Shown: piece after piece, positions 43,713 through 53,260 of the stretch | Layout of the letters: each line of letters starts with the position of its first letter | Position numbering within the stretch: the stretch's first letter is position 1 | DNA from: JBBIWA01 sp037439425 | Lineage (GTDB): Bacteria > Acidobacteriota > Blastocatellia > RBC074 | DNA length: 64,000 nucleotides | Direction of reading: 5' to 3' | Assembly: GCA_037439425.1 (NCBI GenBank) | Contig: JBBIWA010000016.1 | Coordinates: 1-64,000, forward strand | The notes under the pieces: generated by a model | What the model saw: only the letters and a program-made list of their open reading frames with translations | What the model was told of the DNA's origin: nothing | Databases searched by the model: none | Made by a program: the position numbers and the translations under genes

Positions 43713-44039
43713 AGCGCTCGCATTCAAGATCAGAACCTAGAGGAGCCCGATAATACCGATCCCGCCGCCCAAGTGGCATATGCATATGGGAGACGGTCGA
43801 GGGCCTGACAGATACCCCTCCAGCCGGGGGAGTCGTCTCACCTCTTCTTGGAGCATACAGGCCCTCCAGTCCCAGCTCAAGGCCTCAGTGCGTAGATTCA
43901 CTCCGAGCAGGAGATAAACCCACTCAGACTCGAATTGCACCCTCTGCACCACTTTCACACCCCGCGAGGCTCACACCCGCCGGATCCGCTCTTGTCTCTC
44001 AGAGGCATCTCATCGACCGCCATCACTGCAATAGAAAAA

Positions 44040-44329
44040 ATGGCACAGCTATGTGCAGGACGATTGGCAGTTGACGCCAAAGCTGACGCTCAAGCTGGGG
44101 CTGCGTTATGAGCCTCAATACCGCGCCGAGCGAGGCATTTGATCGGATCGCAAAGCAGTTCCGTTTTGGCAGCGATCACGACAACTTCGCCCCGCGTCTC
44201 GGCTTCGCCTGGTCGGTCATGCCGCAGACGGTGATGCGTGGCGGATACGGCATCTACTACAACGCGATTGAGCTGGCCTTTATTGGTCTGACCCGCTTCA
44301 ATCCGCCGCGGAAGTGGCTCGGAGAGTGA
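44040..44329 (+). pseudogene. Fragment of an Oar-type TonB receptor barrel
   Basis: One frame reads SYVQDDWQLTPKLTLKLGLR and YEPQYRAE before stopping. The neighbouring frame continues with SDHDNFAPRLGFAW and TVMRGGYGIYYN, which are hallmark barrel segments of acidobacterial Oar-like receptors. The frameshift, and the lack of the N-terminal 600 or more residues and of the C-terminal strands, show a dead remnant. It ends in repeat DNA at about 44330-44430. Confidence 0.75.
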
Positions 44330-44381
44330 AAACCACTCTCCAAGGCCGTGGCCTTTGTTCCAAGGTGAGTGGGCTTCGATA

Positions 44382-44430
44382 TAGCTTGCGGTCAGGAGCG
44401 ACCCATCAATCACTGCTCATAGGCTGCTCC
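44382..44430. repeat. Dispersed repeat family D copy
   Basis: A stretch beginning GCGGTCAGGAGCGACC and including ACTGCTCATAG closely matches 29899-29947, about 14.5 kb away, with a few substitutions. It follows the dead TonB receptor fragment. A GCTGCTCCC-AAGG-GAGCAGC-like hairpin lies at its end. Confidence 0.6.
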
Positions 44431-44633
44431 CAAGGGAGCAGCAACAACGTACAACGCTGCCTACAGAGGAGGCTCATAGTTTCGTCGAAGCGCCCGCTTT
44501 ATGAGCATCCGGTGAAGGTAGCAGTGTGCTCGAAGCGCGACGGCCGCATTTTTGTGTGCCGGCTTACAGGTCTTTTGACCGTGAGTGTGCTAAAATTCGT
44601 TGTGGTTTCGACCTAATAGGAGGCTCGTCAAAT

Positions 44634-46712
44634 ATGATGCACTACGTGAGGATTAGTAAAAAGATTATCTGGTGTGTGGTTCTGCTGTTGCTAACAACTC
44701 CAGTCTTTGGCCAATCGCGCTTGAATGTAGTAGCCTGGTCGGGACGGCTTGAGCCAGCGCAGGTCAAACCCGGTGAGCGTGCGAAACTGCTGCTGACGGC
44801 CAAAGTGGAGCCGGGATGGTATATCTACGGGCTGACGCAGCCGCCAGGTGGGCCACGAGCGACGCGCCTGGCAGTTGAAGAAAACGGCGTCTTTGCGCTC
44901 GCTGGGCAGCCCCAGCAACCGCAACCGAAGATCAAGTTCGATCCCAATTTCCAGATTGAGGTGCACACCCTTTCTGGTGAAGTGACTTTCACCGTGCCAG
45001 TGAAAACTGCTCCTGATGCGGCGCCCGGACCACAGAAGTTAACTGCCAACGCGACGTTTCAAGTGTGTGATGACGTCCGCTGCCTGCCACCGAAGACCGT
45101 GCCGATAGAAGTCGAAGCCACGATCATTGCAGCGGTGACTAGAGGCGAAAGCAAAACCAACCAGGTCGAATCCGTGACGAAGCAGACTGAGGCACAGGTT
45201 CCGCCAGCATCTCAAGCTTCTCCCGCTGCCGAGGCTACCCCATCACCGGGCGCAAGGCCAGCCACAGCAAGCGGGGCCAGTATTGACGGCAGCAGCAGTC
45301 AAGCAGAGGCTTCCACCACGTTGAGTTTGCCACAGGGTAATTCAACCTCTGCGGCAGCAGAGCAGTCTGTGCTCAGATGGAAATCGAGCGGGTTGCTTGG
45401 TTATATCTGGTTCGCTGCCGGATTTGGTTTTCTCGCTTTGCTGACGCCCTGCGTCTTCCCGATGATCCCGATCACAGTTTCGTTCTTCACCAAAAGCAAA
45501 CAGCAATCACATGGAGCAGCAGTCAAACAGGCAGTGGTCTATTGTCTGGGGATTATCCTGACCTTCACCGGGTTAGGGCTCGCGCTCACCTTGATTATGG
45601 GGCCTGGCGGGATCACCAGACTCGCAGCCAGTCCGTGGATGAATCTCTTCCTGATGGTGTTGTTTGTCGTCTTTGCGCTGAATCTGTTCGGGATGTTTGA
45701 GATTCGTCTCCCTTCAGCTTGGCTGTCCAAGCTCGATGCGCGTTCTCAGAACGGGACGCTGGCGGCGACGCTGCTGATGGGGTTGACCTTTACGCTGACT
45801 TCCTTCACCTGCACAGCAGCTTTCGTGGGCACAGTGTTAGTGGCAGCGACGCGAGGCGAATGGTTCTGGGCGACGATGGGGATGCTAGCTTTCTCGACGG
45901 CCTTTGCTTCACCGTTCTTTTTGCTGGCGCTCTTTCCGCAATGGTTGCATTCACTGCCCAAATCAGGCAGCTGGCTCAACAGCGTTAAGGTCGTGATGGG
46001 CTTTCTCATACTTGCAGCAGCCTTCAAGTTCCTGAGCAATGTGGACCTGGTTTGGGAGTGGAACCTAGTCTCGCGCAATTTAGTGCTGGCGGCCTGGATT
46101 GCGATTGCGCTGGTCACGGCGATTTACTTGCTTGGCAAGTTCCAACTGCCGTACGACAGCCCGGTCGAACGATTGGGCGTGCTGCGCATGCTGGCGAGCC
46201 TCTTCTTCCTGAGCCTCGCCTTTTACCTCTTGTCTGGACTCTTCGGCGCACGGCTGGGAGAGTTGGAGGCTTTCCTCCCATCAGCTCAAACTACTGCTCA
46301 GGAGACGGTCGCGACCAGGCAGTTAGGTGAAGAATGGTTGGAGGATTATGAGCAGGCAATACAGCAAGCGCGCGTGGCGAACAAACCACTCTTCATCAAC
46401 TTCACTGGTATCACCTGCACCAATTGCCGCTGGATGGAGAAAAACATGTTTACCGATCCGCAGGTGAAGAAAGAATTGGAGCAGTTCGCGCTGGCGAAGC
46501 TTTTTACTGATCGCCAGAGGCCAGAAGACGAGCGCAACCGCAAGCTGCAAGAGGAAAACTTCGGCACCGTAGCTTTGCCGCTGTACGTGATCATGGGATC
46601 AGATGGCAAGGAGTTGGCGAAATTTGAAGGATTGACGCGCGATCGAGCGCAGTTCATCAGCTTCCTGCAAGCGGGCCTCAACCGCTTCCATCAGCTTGCC
46701 GCGTTGCGATAA
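44634..46712 (+). CDS. dsbD: Thiol:disulfide interchange protein DsbD family
   Basis: A 692-residue three-part protein. It has an N-terminal signal and a periplasmic DsbD-alpha-like domain (GERAKLLLTAKVEPGWYIYG, CDDVRCLPP). A Ser/Ala/Glu-rich linker of about 80 residues follows. The eight-helix DsbD beta domain (FLALLTPCVFPMIPITVSFF, LTSFTCTAAFVGTVL) carries its two membrane cysteines. The C-terminal thioredoxin domain has FINFTGITCTNCRWMEKNMF with a CTNC active site. DsbD passes electrons from cytoplasmic thioredoxin to periplasmic targets, such as cytochrome c maturation. I start at the ATG with TAGGAGG upstream; earlier codons lack signal-peptide character. Confidence 0.85.
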   Translation: MMHYVRISKKIIWCVVLLLLTTPVFGQSRLNVVAWSGRLEPAQVKPGERAKLLLTAKVEPGWYIYGLTQPPGGPRATRLAVEENGVFALAGQPQQPQPKIKFDPNFQIEVHTLSGEVTFTVPVKTAPDAAPGPQKLTANATFQVCDDVRCLPPKTVPIEVEATIIAAVTRGESKTNQVESVTKQTEAQVPPASQASPAAEATPSPGARPATASGASIDGSSSQAEASTTLSLPQGNSTSAAAEQSVLRWKSSGLLGYIWFAAGFGFLALLTPCVFPMIPITVSFFTKSKQQSHGAAVKQAVVYCLGIILTFTGLGLALTLIMGPGGITRLAASPWMNLFLMVLFVVFALNLFGMFEIRLPSAWLSKLDARSQNGTLAATLLMGLTFTLTSFTCTAAFVGTVLVAATRGEWFWATMGMLAFSTAFASPFFLLALFPQWLHSLPKSGSWLNSVKVVMGFLILAAAFKFLSNVDLVWEWNLVSRNLVLAAWIAIALVTAIYLLGKFQLPYDSPVERLGVLRMLASLFFLSLAFYLLSGLFGARLGELEAFLPSAQTTAQETVATRQLGEEWLEDYEQAIQQARVANKPLFINFTGITCTNCRWMEKNMFTDPQVKKELEQFALAKLFTDRQRPEDERNRKLQEENFGTVALPLYVIMGSDGKELAKFEGLTRDRAQFISFLQAGLNRFHQLAALR

Positions 46713-47352
46713 ACGGATGATCTAGGCGCGCCAGTTAACAAAGAACGAAGCAGGTGGAGTCTCACGCCAGTGGCGACAGCGAGCTAACAAAGCATTGAAG
46801 ATGCCACAAGACTTGTCTTGTGGAGTCTCACGCTGGTGGCTACGGTAGCCGACAACGTGAATCACCACGAGGCAAGCTCGTGGCATCGCTACTCAGGCGC
46901 GCGCCGGAGGTAGCCGACAACGTGAATCACCACGAGGCAAGCTCGTGGCATTTTTAGTTGCTGCCAGTGAAAAGATTTGGGTAATGACAAGGCTTTGACC
47001 ACCACCACGACCAAAGGGGAACACCTCCCTTTGGAAACCCCACTCCGAGGGGGCTTCGTGTCCCTTCAGCCCCCCTAACAAGGAAGCGCATTCCTCCACA
47101 GCCAAAGGCTGTGGCTTCCTGCGCAGGTTGGTGAGCAGTAGCCAGTGGTCAGCTCGCACCTCTTCGTTCAACCGCAAACCGCTATAGTACTGCCCGCAGT
47201 AAGTTGAAAATATCAAAGATGCTATCGCCTCGCTTCTGCGGCGTCCCTGGCTCGTAGTTGTAGATGAAACCTCTCAGTCAATCAGCATCCCGTCCCCACA
47301 TCCACCTGCGCCGTGTCTTCTTCTTTCCTGCTCCTTTACTCCTGCGGTGCGG
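46713..47352. repeat. Repeat-rich non-coding stretch
   Basis: Two perfect 43-base copies lie at 46844-46886 and 46909-46951. Each contains the hairpin CCACGAG-GCAAG-CTCGTGG. A related CCACAAGAC/GTCTTGTGG palindrome lies at about 46804-46823. The region 47020-47120 is low-complexity CCCCCT/AGGGGG-rich DNA. No intact gene is visible. Confidence 0.55.
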
Positions 47353-47643
47353 TCAGACCCGGAGCGCATAATCTCGTAATAAGAGCGAGACAGCCTGTGA
47401 TGCCTGCTGTTGTTGCGCGTGGGTTTGCCTCTTCTCCTGCAGTTTGTTGAGAAAGTGAGGCAGACTCTCTCTTTGGGCATGAGGAAAGTTATACCTCCGG
47501 CAAAAATCGAGATCGTAGCGCAGCCATTTTAGATAAGTGCCGTGCTGAGGCTGCGGGAACGCTCCGGTCCCGCAGACAAGTTTCAAATTGTGTCGGTAAG
47601 ACAGGTGGAATATTAAGCATAAGCGGCTCTCCAGAAGCTGCAT
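47353..47643 (-). pseudogene. Truncated tyrosine recombinase (N-terminal core-binding domain)
   Basis: The minus-strand frame reads GTYLKWLRYDLDFCRRYNF, then ESLPHFLNKLQEKRQTHAQ and QASQAVSLLL. This is the SAM-like core-binding N-terminus seen in integron-integrase-like and related phage-type recombinases. The catalytic domain with its R-H-R-Y residues is absent and the frame stops at 47353. It is a remnant beside a decayed defence module, consistent with past mobility. Confidence 0.65.
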
Positions 47644-47692
47644 ATCATCCCGAAATGGGATGATGAACAGAAAGATGAAAATAGGGTGGCAG

Positions 47693-47762
47693 AAAGAGAT
47701 TGTTAGGAATTATGTGCAGGCCTATAAAAAGAGATTGTTAGGAATTATGTGCAGGCCTATAA
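47693..47762. repeat. Perfect 35-base tandem duplication
   Basis: Bases 47693-47727 are repeated exactly at 47728-47762. A hairpin (ATCATCCC-GAAAT-GGGATGAT, 47644-47664) lies just upstream, and an inverted, nearly identical version of its arm occurs at about 47954-47971. About 330 bases are thus framed by inverted arms, reminiscent of a small non-autonomous element. Confidence 0.55.
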
Positions 47763-48064
47763 TAAGGCCCGCCCCTCGACAGTTTGATGGAAGCAGGGAC
47801 TGGCAGCGCTAGACGCTTGATAATGACCTACTTCTCATGCTCGCTACATCGCCATTGACCGAGGAAAGCATCCCTAGAGCCGAGGCGATACTATTAGGTC
47901 AGGGCAAAGGCGAGCCTCTACAAACAAGACCTGTAGAGACGCTGAAAAGCTCTCCATTTCGGGATGATCAGCAGAAACTGTAGAATCACTTGTTAGGTAC
48001 GCTGGAGACTCGGGCCTTCCTCCGATGAAGAAGGCTGTCCACTGGAAACTACGCAACGGCAGGC

Positions 48065-50700
48065 ATGGCTGAGAATCGCCTTTCAATGCAGATCGGACGG
48101 CAGATCTCCCTGCCGGGTCACTTCGACGTGCCGGTCCTGCTCGAGGACGTCAGGGCGCTCGGTGAAGACGGCTCTGCCGGTTACGAGTGCCGCGTCCGGC
48201 TGCCCGACGGTACTCTCGAGGAGGCGGTCATCTCGCCCGCAGAAGCGGCGACACTCTTCGGCACGGACCGGGAAACGCCCACAGCGATCAAACCCGCAGA
48301 CGCGGAACGGCTCCGCCTGTTGCTCGAGTCCGCCCGGATTCGCCTGGCCTACGCCTACGACCGCCAGTTCGCCGTAAGCCTCTCCGGCATCCGCACGCTG
48401 CCTCACCAGATCGAGGCCGTCTACCAGGCCATGCTGCCCCAGCCCCGCCTGCGCTTCCTGCTCGCCGACGACCCCGGGGCGGGTAAGACCATCATGGCCG
48501 GCCTGCTCATCAAAGAACTGAAACTGCGGGAAGCCATCGAACGGGTCCTCATCCTCTGCCCCGCTCCGCTCACGATTCAGTGGCAAGACGAAATGCTCCG
48601 GTGGTTCGGCGAATCCTTCGACATCATCTTCTCTGCGGTCGACCAGCAGCAGCTTACGAACCCGTGGCAGCGCTCCTCGCAGGTGATCGCCTCCATCGAC
48701 TACGCCAAGCAGGACGATGTCCGCGAGCGCGTGTGGCAGCAGCGCTGGGACCTCGTCGTGGTCGACGAGGCCCACAAGTGTTCGGCTTACACCAAGGCGC
48801 ATTCCGGACGGAGCGACGAGGTGGCAGAAACAAAGCGCTACCAGGTAGCTAAGCGGCTCTCGGAAGCGGCCGATCACGTGCTGCTGCTCACCGCTACCCC
48901 ACATCACGGAGACGAGGACCGCTTCTCCCATTTCCTCCGGCTGATCGATCCCGACCTCTTCCCCGAGCCGCACCGCCTGCGCCAGGAGGCGGCATCGGTC
49001 CGCAGGGATGTTCTGCGGCTTGGGAAAAGCTCACCGTGGTGCTTGCGTCGCCTGAAGGAGGACCTGCGCGACCTCAGCGGCAAGCGCCTGTTTCCCGATC
49101 GCCACGCTAGGACTGTCACCTTCCGCCTCAACAGCGAAGAATACGCTCTCTACAAATCGGTGACGGCTTATATCAACGAATTCATCCCCCAGCAGACGGG
49201 GCAGCGGCGGTCGTCCGCCGCGCTCACCCGCACCGTCCTCCAGCGACGCCTGGTAAGTTCGACCTGCGCCATTCACGAGTCGCTGAAGCGGCGCCTCAAG
49301 AAGCAGCAGGACCTGCTCGACGAGCTGGAAAGACTTCCCTCGGCCCAGCGGGCCAAGCGGCTTGCAGCCCTTCGAGGACGCCTGCCCGACGCCGAACAGG
49401 AAGACGACGATCTCGACGAGGCGGTCCGCGATCAGTTGGTGGATGAGTACACCGCGGCGTGGGGCCCTGAACAGCTTCGTCGCGAAATTTCTGCCCTTAC
49501 CGATCTGGTCGAACAGGCGCGCAGGGTGCGGGAATTGGCCAGCGACTCCAAGCTGGCCGCTCTGAAGAAGTGTCTCGGGGAGGCGCAGTTTGCCGAGCTG
49601 CGTGACGGCCGCGGGAAGTTGCTGATCTTCACCGAACATCGCGACACGCTGGGTTACGTGCTTGAGCACCTTGAGCGCTGGGGCTTCAGCACGTGCCAGA
49701 TCCACGGCGGTATGAATCCGCACGAGCGCAAGCGGGCGCAGGAGCAATTCCGTACCACCGCGCAGGTGTGTGTGGCAACGGAGGCGGCGGGCGAAGGCAT
49801 CAACCTCCAGTTCTGCCACCTCATGATCAACTACGACATGCCGTGGAACCCCACGCGCCTGGAGCAGCGCTTGGGGCGCATCCACCGCATCGGCCAATAT
49901 CGAGACGTCCATGTCTTCAACTTCGTGGCCACGGAGTCCGAGGACGGGGAACCAGTCGTCGAGGGTTGCATCCTGCATCGTCTGCTCGAAAAGCTCGAGG
50001 CGATGAACGAGGCCCTGGAAGGGCCGAGTCTTCGACGTTATCGGCGAGGTCCTGTCGCTGAACGATGTCAACCTCCCCGACATGCTGCGGGAGGCGGCCT
50101 ACGATCCACGTCGGCTCGACGAATACTTGGACCAGATCGATCGCATCGATCTAAACAAGTTGAGGGCATACGAGGATGCCACGGGGACTGCGTTGGCGAG
50201 GAGTCATGTTGATTTCACGGGCTTTCTGCGCCGCAACCTGGAAGTCGAGGAGAAGCGGCTGATGCCCCGCTACGTGGAGGCGCAGTTCATCGCAGCGGCA
50301 AAGGAAATCGGGCTGCGCATCGAGCCCAGGGCGGACGGCCTGTGGCGCGTCGAGCACGTGCTGGCCGACCTGCGCACGGATCGGCTGCGGGCGGTTCAGC
50401 GCCTGGGAAAGCCCGAACCGTCGTATCGCAAGCTCACCTTCCACAAAGAGCATTTAGAACAAGACGCGCACCTCGATGCGGTGCTGATGGGACCAGGTCA
50501 CCCACTGTATGCGGCAGTCGACGAGAAGCTGAACGAGAAGCTGGCGCCCCTTCAGGGAGGAGTCGGGTTCTACCTAGCGCCGATGGCGACTGAGCCATAC
50601 CGCCTCCACTTCTTCGAGATCTCCATCCGCGGAAAGGACTCCAGAGGGAACGACGTTCCGCTCCATGGCGAGCTCGTGGCGGTCCGCGAGCAGTGCGGAC
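48065..50700 (+). pseudogene. SNF2-family helicase, frameshifted
   Basis: The N-terminus (GRQISLPGHFDVPVLLEDV) and helicase core are intact. Walker A is ADDPGAGKTIMAG, DEAH is in VVVDEAHKCSAY, motif III is LLTATPHHGD, and the C-terminal motif is QRLGRIHRIGQ. After NEALEG near 50022-50025 one extra base in a GGGCC run shifts the frame. The continuation (RVFDVIGEVLSLNDVN onward) runs in another frame to about 50700. It then joins the middle of a different gene. This type of helicase is usually encoded beside DUF1156 and DUF499 genes in predicted defence operons. A sequencing error at the shift is possible, but the downstream truncations argue for real decay. Confidence 0.75.
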
Positions 50701-51498
50701 AGTTCGAAATCGTCCCGAGCTGGAGAAGATCGTCCGCGAGCGCGTGGACTCCCTCTGGAAGATGGGGATTGCGGGCGCGGACCTGGTAATCGCTGCCGTA
50801 GGGGCGGGCCTGCGCGCCTACACGCGTTTTGCCCGCGTGGAGTACGCCAACGGCGAGGAAGTCCCCGCCGAGAGGTTCCTCGCCGAGGTGGAGGGCGTTG
50901 TCTTGGAGACGCTCCTAGAGAAGATCTTCGGGATGCCGGGGAGCGGTGTCGCCGCCGTGGACGGGCCGAGTCGGTTCTACGTGCTTTGGCGCTACGCCTA
51001 CAAAGCGGCCAAGATGGAAGCCGGCGAGGCCATCGTCTTCACCTACGGGCAGCACGTGGAGCTTGACGGTCAGAAAGGCCTCTCCACAGGACGGCGCGCC
51101 CTGGTGGAGAAGAAGAAAGGCAAGTACCGACTGCGGGACTTTACGGAGCGGGGCAAGGACGAGAAACCGGGCCTGCCGGAGGACGGCGGTGCGCCAGCCC
51201 CGCTGATTGACGTGCTGCACCGGATCCTGTGGCTCGTGGAGAACCAACCCCGTGCGCTTAACAAGTTCCTCGACGAGGCCCGGCCCGACCGGGAACGGCT
51301 GCGCCTGGTTGCCCAGGCCTTGGCCGGAAAAGCGCTCTCCGGCAGGAATGGCGACGACCGCGCCGTGATCACCACCGCTGCCGAGCAGGCGGCTTTGAAA
51401 AAGCTGCTCGCCAACTGGCGGGCGCTCATCGACCAGCGGCTCGCAGCGGATGAAGGCACGCTCTTCGACTACACAAGCAAGAAAGCCGGAGGCGAATC
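50693..51498 (+). pseudogene. C-terminal remnant of a DUF1156 DNA methylase-associated protein
   Basis: The frame reads ADLVIAAVGAGLRAYTRFAR, GEEVPAERFLAEVEG, GPSRFYVLWRYAYKAAKMEA, LIDVLHRILWLVENQPRALN and ANWRALIDQRL. This matches, as I recall it, the C-terminal part of DUF1156-type DNA methylase proteins. The methylase catalytic part is missing, and the sequence fuses directly to the end of the helicase. Its frame also runs on into the DUF499 start without a stop. Deletion remnant. Confidence 0.6.
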
Positions 51499-51499
51499 A

Positions 51500-51955
51500 A
51501 TGAGCACACGCACCCTTCGCCCTTGGACCGACCTCGTGAAGTTGCACCCCGACGTAGAGACGGGCGCGCTCACAGAGGTCGTTTTCGCGATTGACCTGGG
51601 AGCAATTGCTGCGGGGGACCCCAACGTGCCGGTGGTGAACCGCGACCCCGAAGCCTTTTTCCGCGCCACCTATCTGACAGCGGACCTGCGCCGACTTCTC
51701 GAAGAGGTTCTGGCCTCGCTTGCTGGCAAGCGAGGCTACAACCGCGTCCTCAAGCTCCGCACGCCGTTTGGCGGTGGTAAGTCGCATACGCTGGCATCAC
51801 TTCTCCACGCCGCCCGCCATCCCGAGGCGCTTGACCACGTCCCTGAGGCAACAGGATTCGCGCGGCCCAAGAACGTCGCGGTCGCGGTCTTCGACGGCGA
51901 GAAGTTCGACGCCCGCAACAGCAAGGAACTCGAAGGCGGATACACCGTATGCTTT
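51500..51955 (+). pseudogene. N-terminal fragment of a DUF499 ATPase, joined to an unrelated tail
   Basis: The ATG at 51500 follows GGAGG and starts MSTRTLRPWTDLVKLHPDVE. The DUF499 signatures FAIDLGAIAAGDPNVP, FFRATYLTADLRRLLEEVLA and the P-loop RTPFGGGKSHTLASL follow. After about 150 codons (of about 1000 expected) the family sequence stops. From 51945 to 52073 a different frame reads AFDENFEIISKSADKLRAAA to YKAYHSE, an unrelated fragment. The ATPase is dead. Confidence 0.7.
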
Positions 51956-52132
51956 CGACGAGAATTTTGAAATTATCTCAAAGTCTGCTGACAAGCTCCG
52001 AGCGGCAGCTTATGAGGCTTTAGAAGAAGAAGCCATTCTCGTTGTCGTATACAAAGCTTATCACTCAGAGTGAGAACACGCCTAACAGTGGGATCGAGCC
52101 GACTCGCTATCGCTCGCAGCTCATCTCCGCCG

Positions 52133-53260
52133 TTAGCCCCTTCGCCTCATTGCCACCGCTTGATTCTTGCCTTTCTTCTTGGCCTGATAGAGTGCGGTAT
52201 CAGCGCGTTTGATCACATCCTCGACCGTATCGCCGAGGGCGAATTCCGTGACCCCTGCGCTGAGAGTGAAGGAGAGCTCCTGTCTGAGGTGGCCGATTTG
52301 ATACTCATAGCGGGTGTTGGCCACCTCCTTCAAAGAAGCGGTGATGCGTGGCAGCGAGTGTTCCAGCTTCGAGCCGAGATGAATTAAGACGAACTCTTCG
52401 CCCCCATAACGGGCGAGGAAGTCGCTGGAGCGGGCCAGCTCATTCAATTTGACGGCTGCGGAAACGATCACCCGATCCCCGATCTGGTGGCCGTGTGTGT
52501 CGTTAATCTGCTTGAAATTGTCAATGTCGAAGAGCGCCAGCACGAAGGGCGAAGAGGCGCTGACGAGGTGGGCAATCTTTTGATCGAAGCTGGCACGATT
52601 GTAAATTCCCGTCAACCCATCCAACTGTGCTTTTTGCTCGGCCTGTTCAAGCTGCGCCTGGAGCGTGGAGACGCGCTCTGACAGCGTCGCTAATTGCGCT
52701 GCATCGCGGTTACGCTTCTCGGCGATGGTCTTTTTGATTTGGGACAGCTCGCGCAGGAGACGAGCCTTCAGCTCGCTGATGTCGTCGAGATCGCAGAAAA
52801 GCTCCATCCTTTCGTTGCTCGCCGTGAGCGCAGCATTGAACGCTTCGTTGTCTTTGGCCAGCGTGTGGAAAGCATTGAGCAGTAGATTGATCACATCTCG
52901 CAGGTCCTGTTCCCGATGCTCCAGATGCCTCTCCCAGTGGCTAAAGAACTCTTCACTGCTTTTCAGACAACGGTCCCGCAGCAGCTCCAACTGGAAAGCA
53001 TCTGTCTGTTGCGCAGCGCGGGCCATATATTGATCCAGCTCCGTGCAGTAGCTCTCGCTCTGCTGTCGCGCGGCTACCCTGGCGATGAACTTGAGCAGAC
53101 TGAGCAGGTCCGTGACAAAGACTAGCAGCGTTTCATATTCAGGGGATCTAGGGATGGCCGCGTGGGCGGTTTCTGAAGGAGAGTTGTTGAGCGCCTCTTT
53201 TCTCACTTTCTCTAGACACGTGGGGTCAGTAGCACGAGCGGTGAGGGAGTACATTTTCAT
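52133..53260 (-). CDS. Diguanylate cyclase with intact GGEEF and I-site
   Basis: A 375-residue protein whose N-terminal two thirds is helical and coiled-coil-like, without an obvious sensor domain or membrane helix. The C-terminal GGDEF domain begins LDGLTGIYNRASFD. It has FDIDNFKQINDTHGHQIGD and the active site RYGGEEF, preceded by the inhibitory-site motif RSSD at the right five-residue spacing. It should make c-di-GMP from two GTP and be product-inhibited. Its ATG overlaps the upstream gene's stop (ATGA), so the two are translated together. Confidence 0.88.
   Translation of the reverse strand: MKMYSLTARATDPTCLEKVRKEALNNSPSETAHAAIPRSPEYETLLVFVTDLLSLLKFIARVAARQQSESYCTELDQYMARAAQQTDAFQLELLRDRCLKSSEEFFSHWERHLEHREQDLRDVINLLLNAFHTLAKDNEAFNAALTASNERMELFCDLDDISELKARLLRELSQIKKTIAEKRNRDAAQLATLSERVSTLQAQLEQAEQKAQLDGLTGIYNRASFDQKIAHLVSASSPFVLALFDIDNFKQINDTHGHQIGDRVIVSAAVKLNELARSSDFLARYGGEEFVLIHLGSKLEHSLPRITASLKEVANTRYEYQIGHLRQELSFTLSAGVTEFALGDTVEDVIKRADTALYQAKKKGKNQAVAMRRRG

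Noticed and set aside
43737..43958. Minus-strand 73-codon ORF near the zinc-ribbon gene
   Set aside because: No family features, no clear ribosome-binding site and atypical composition.
46893..47216. Minus-strand ORF of 107 codons after dsbD
   Set aside because: It consists of translated repeat and low-complexity DNA (the 43-base repeats and a CCCCCT-rich stretch), with no family features or ribosome-binding site.
47274..47480. Second minus-strand ORF overlapping the recombinase remnant
   Set aside because: It is in another frame of the same DNA and has no resemblance to a recombinase catalytic domain.
50022..50025. Programmed frameshift in the helicase gene
   Set aside because: The GGGCC run is not a typical slippery site, and the downstream genes of the module are truncated as well, so decay or sequencing error is more likely.
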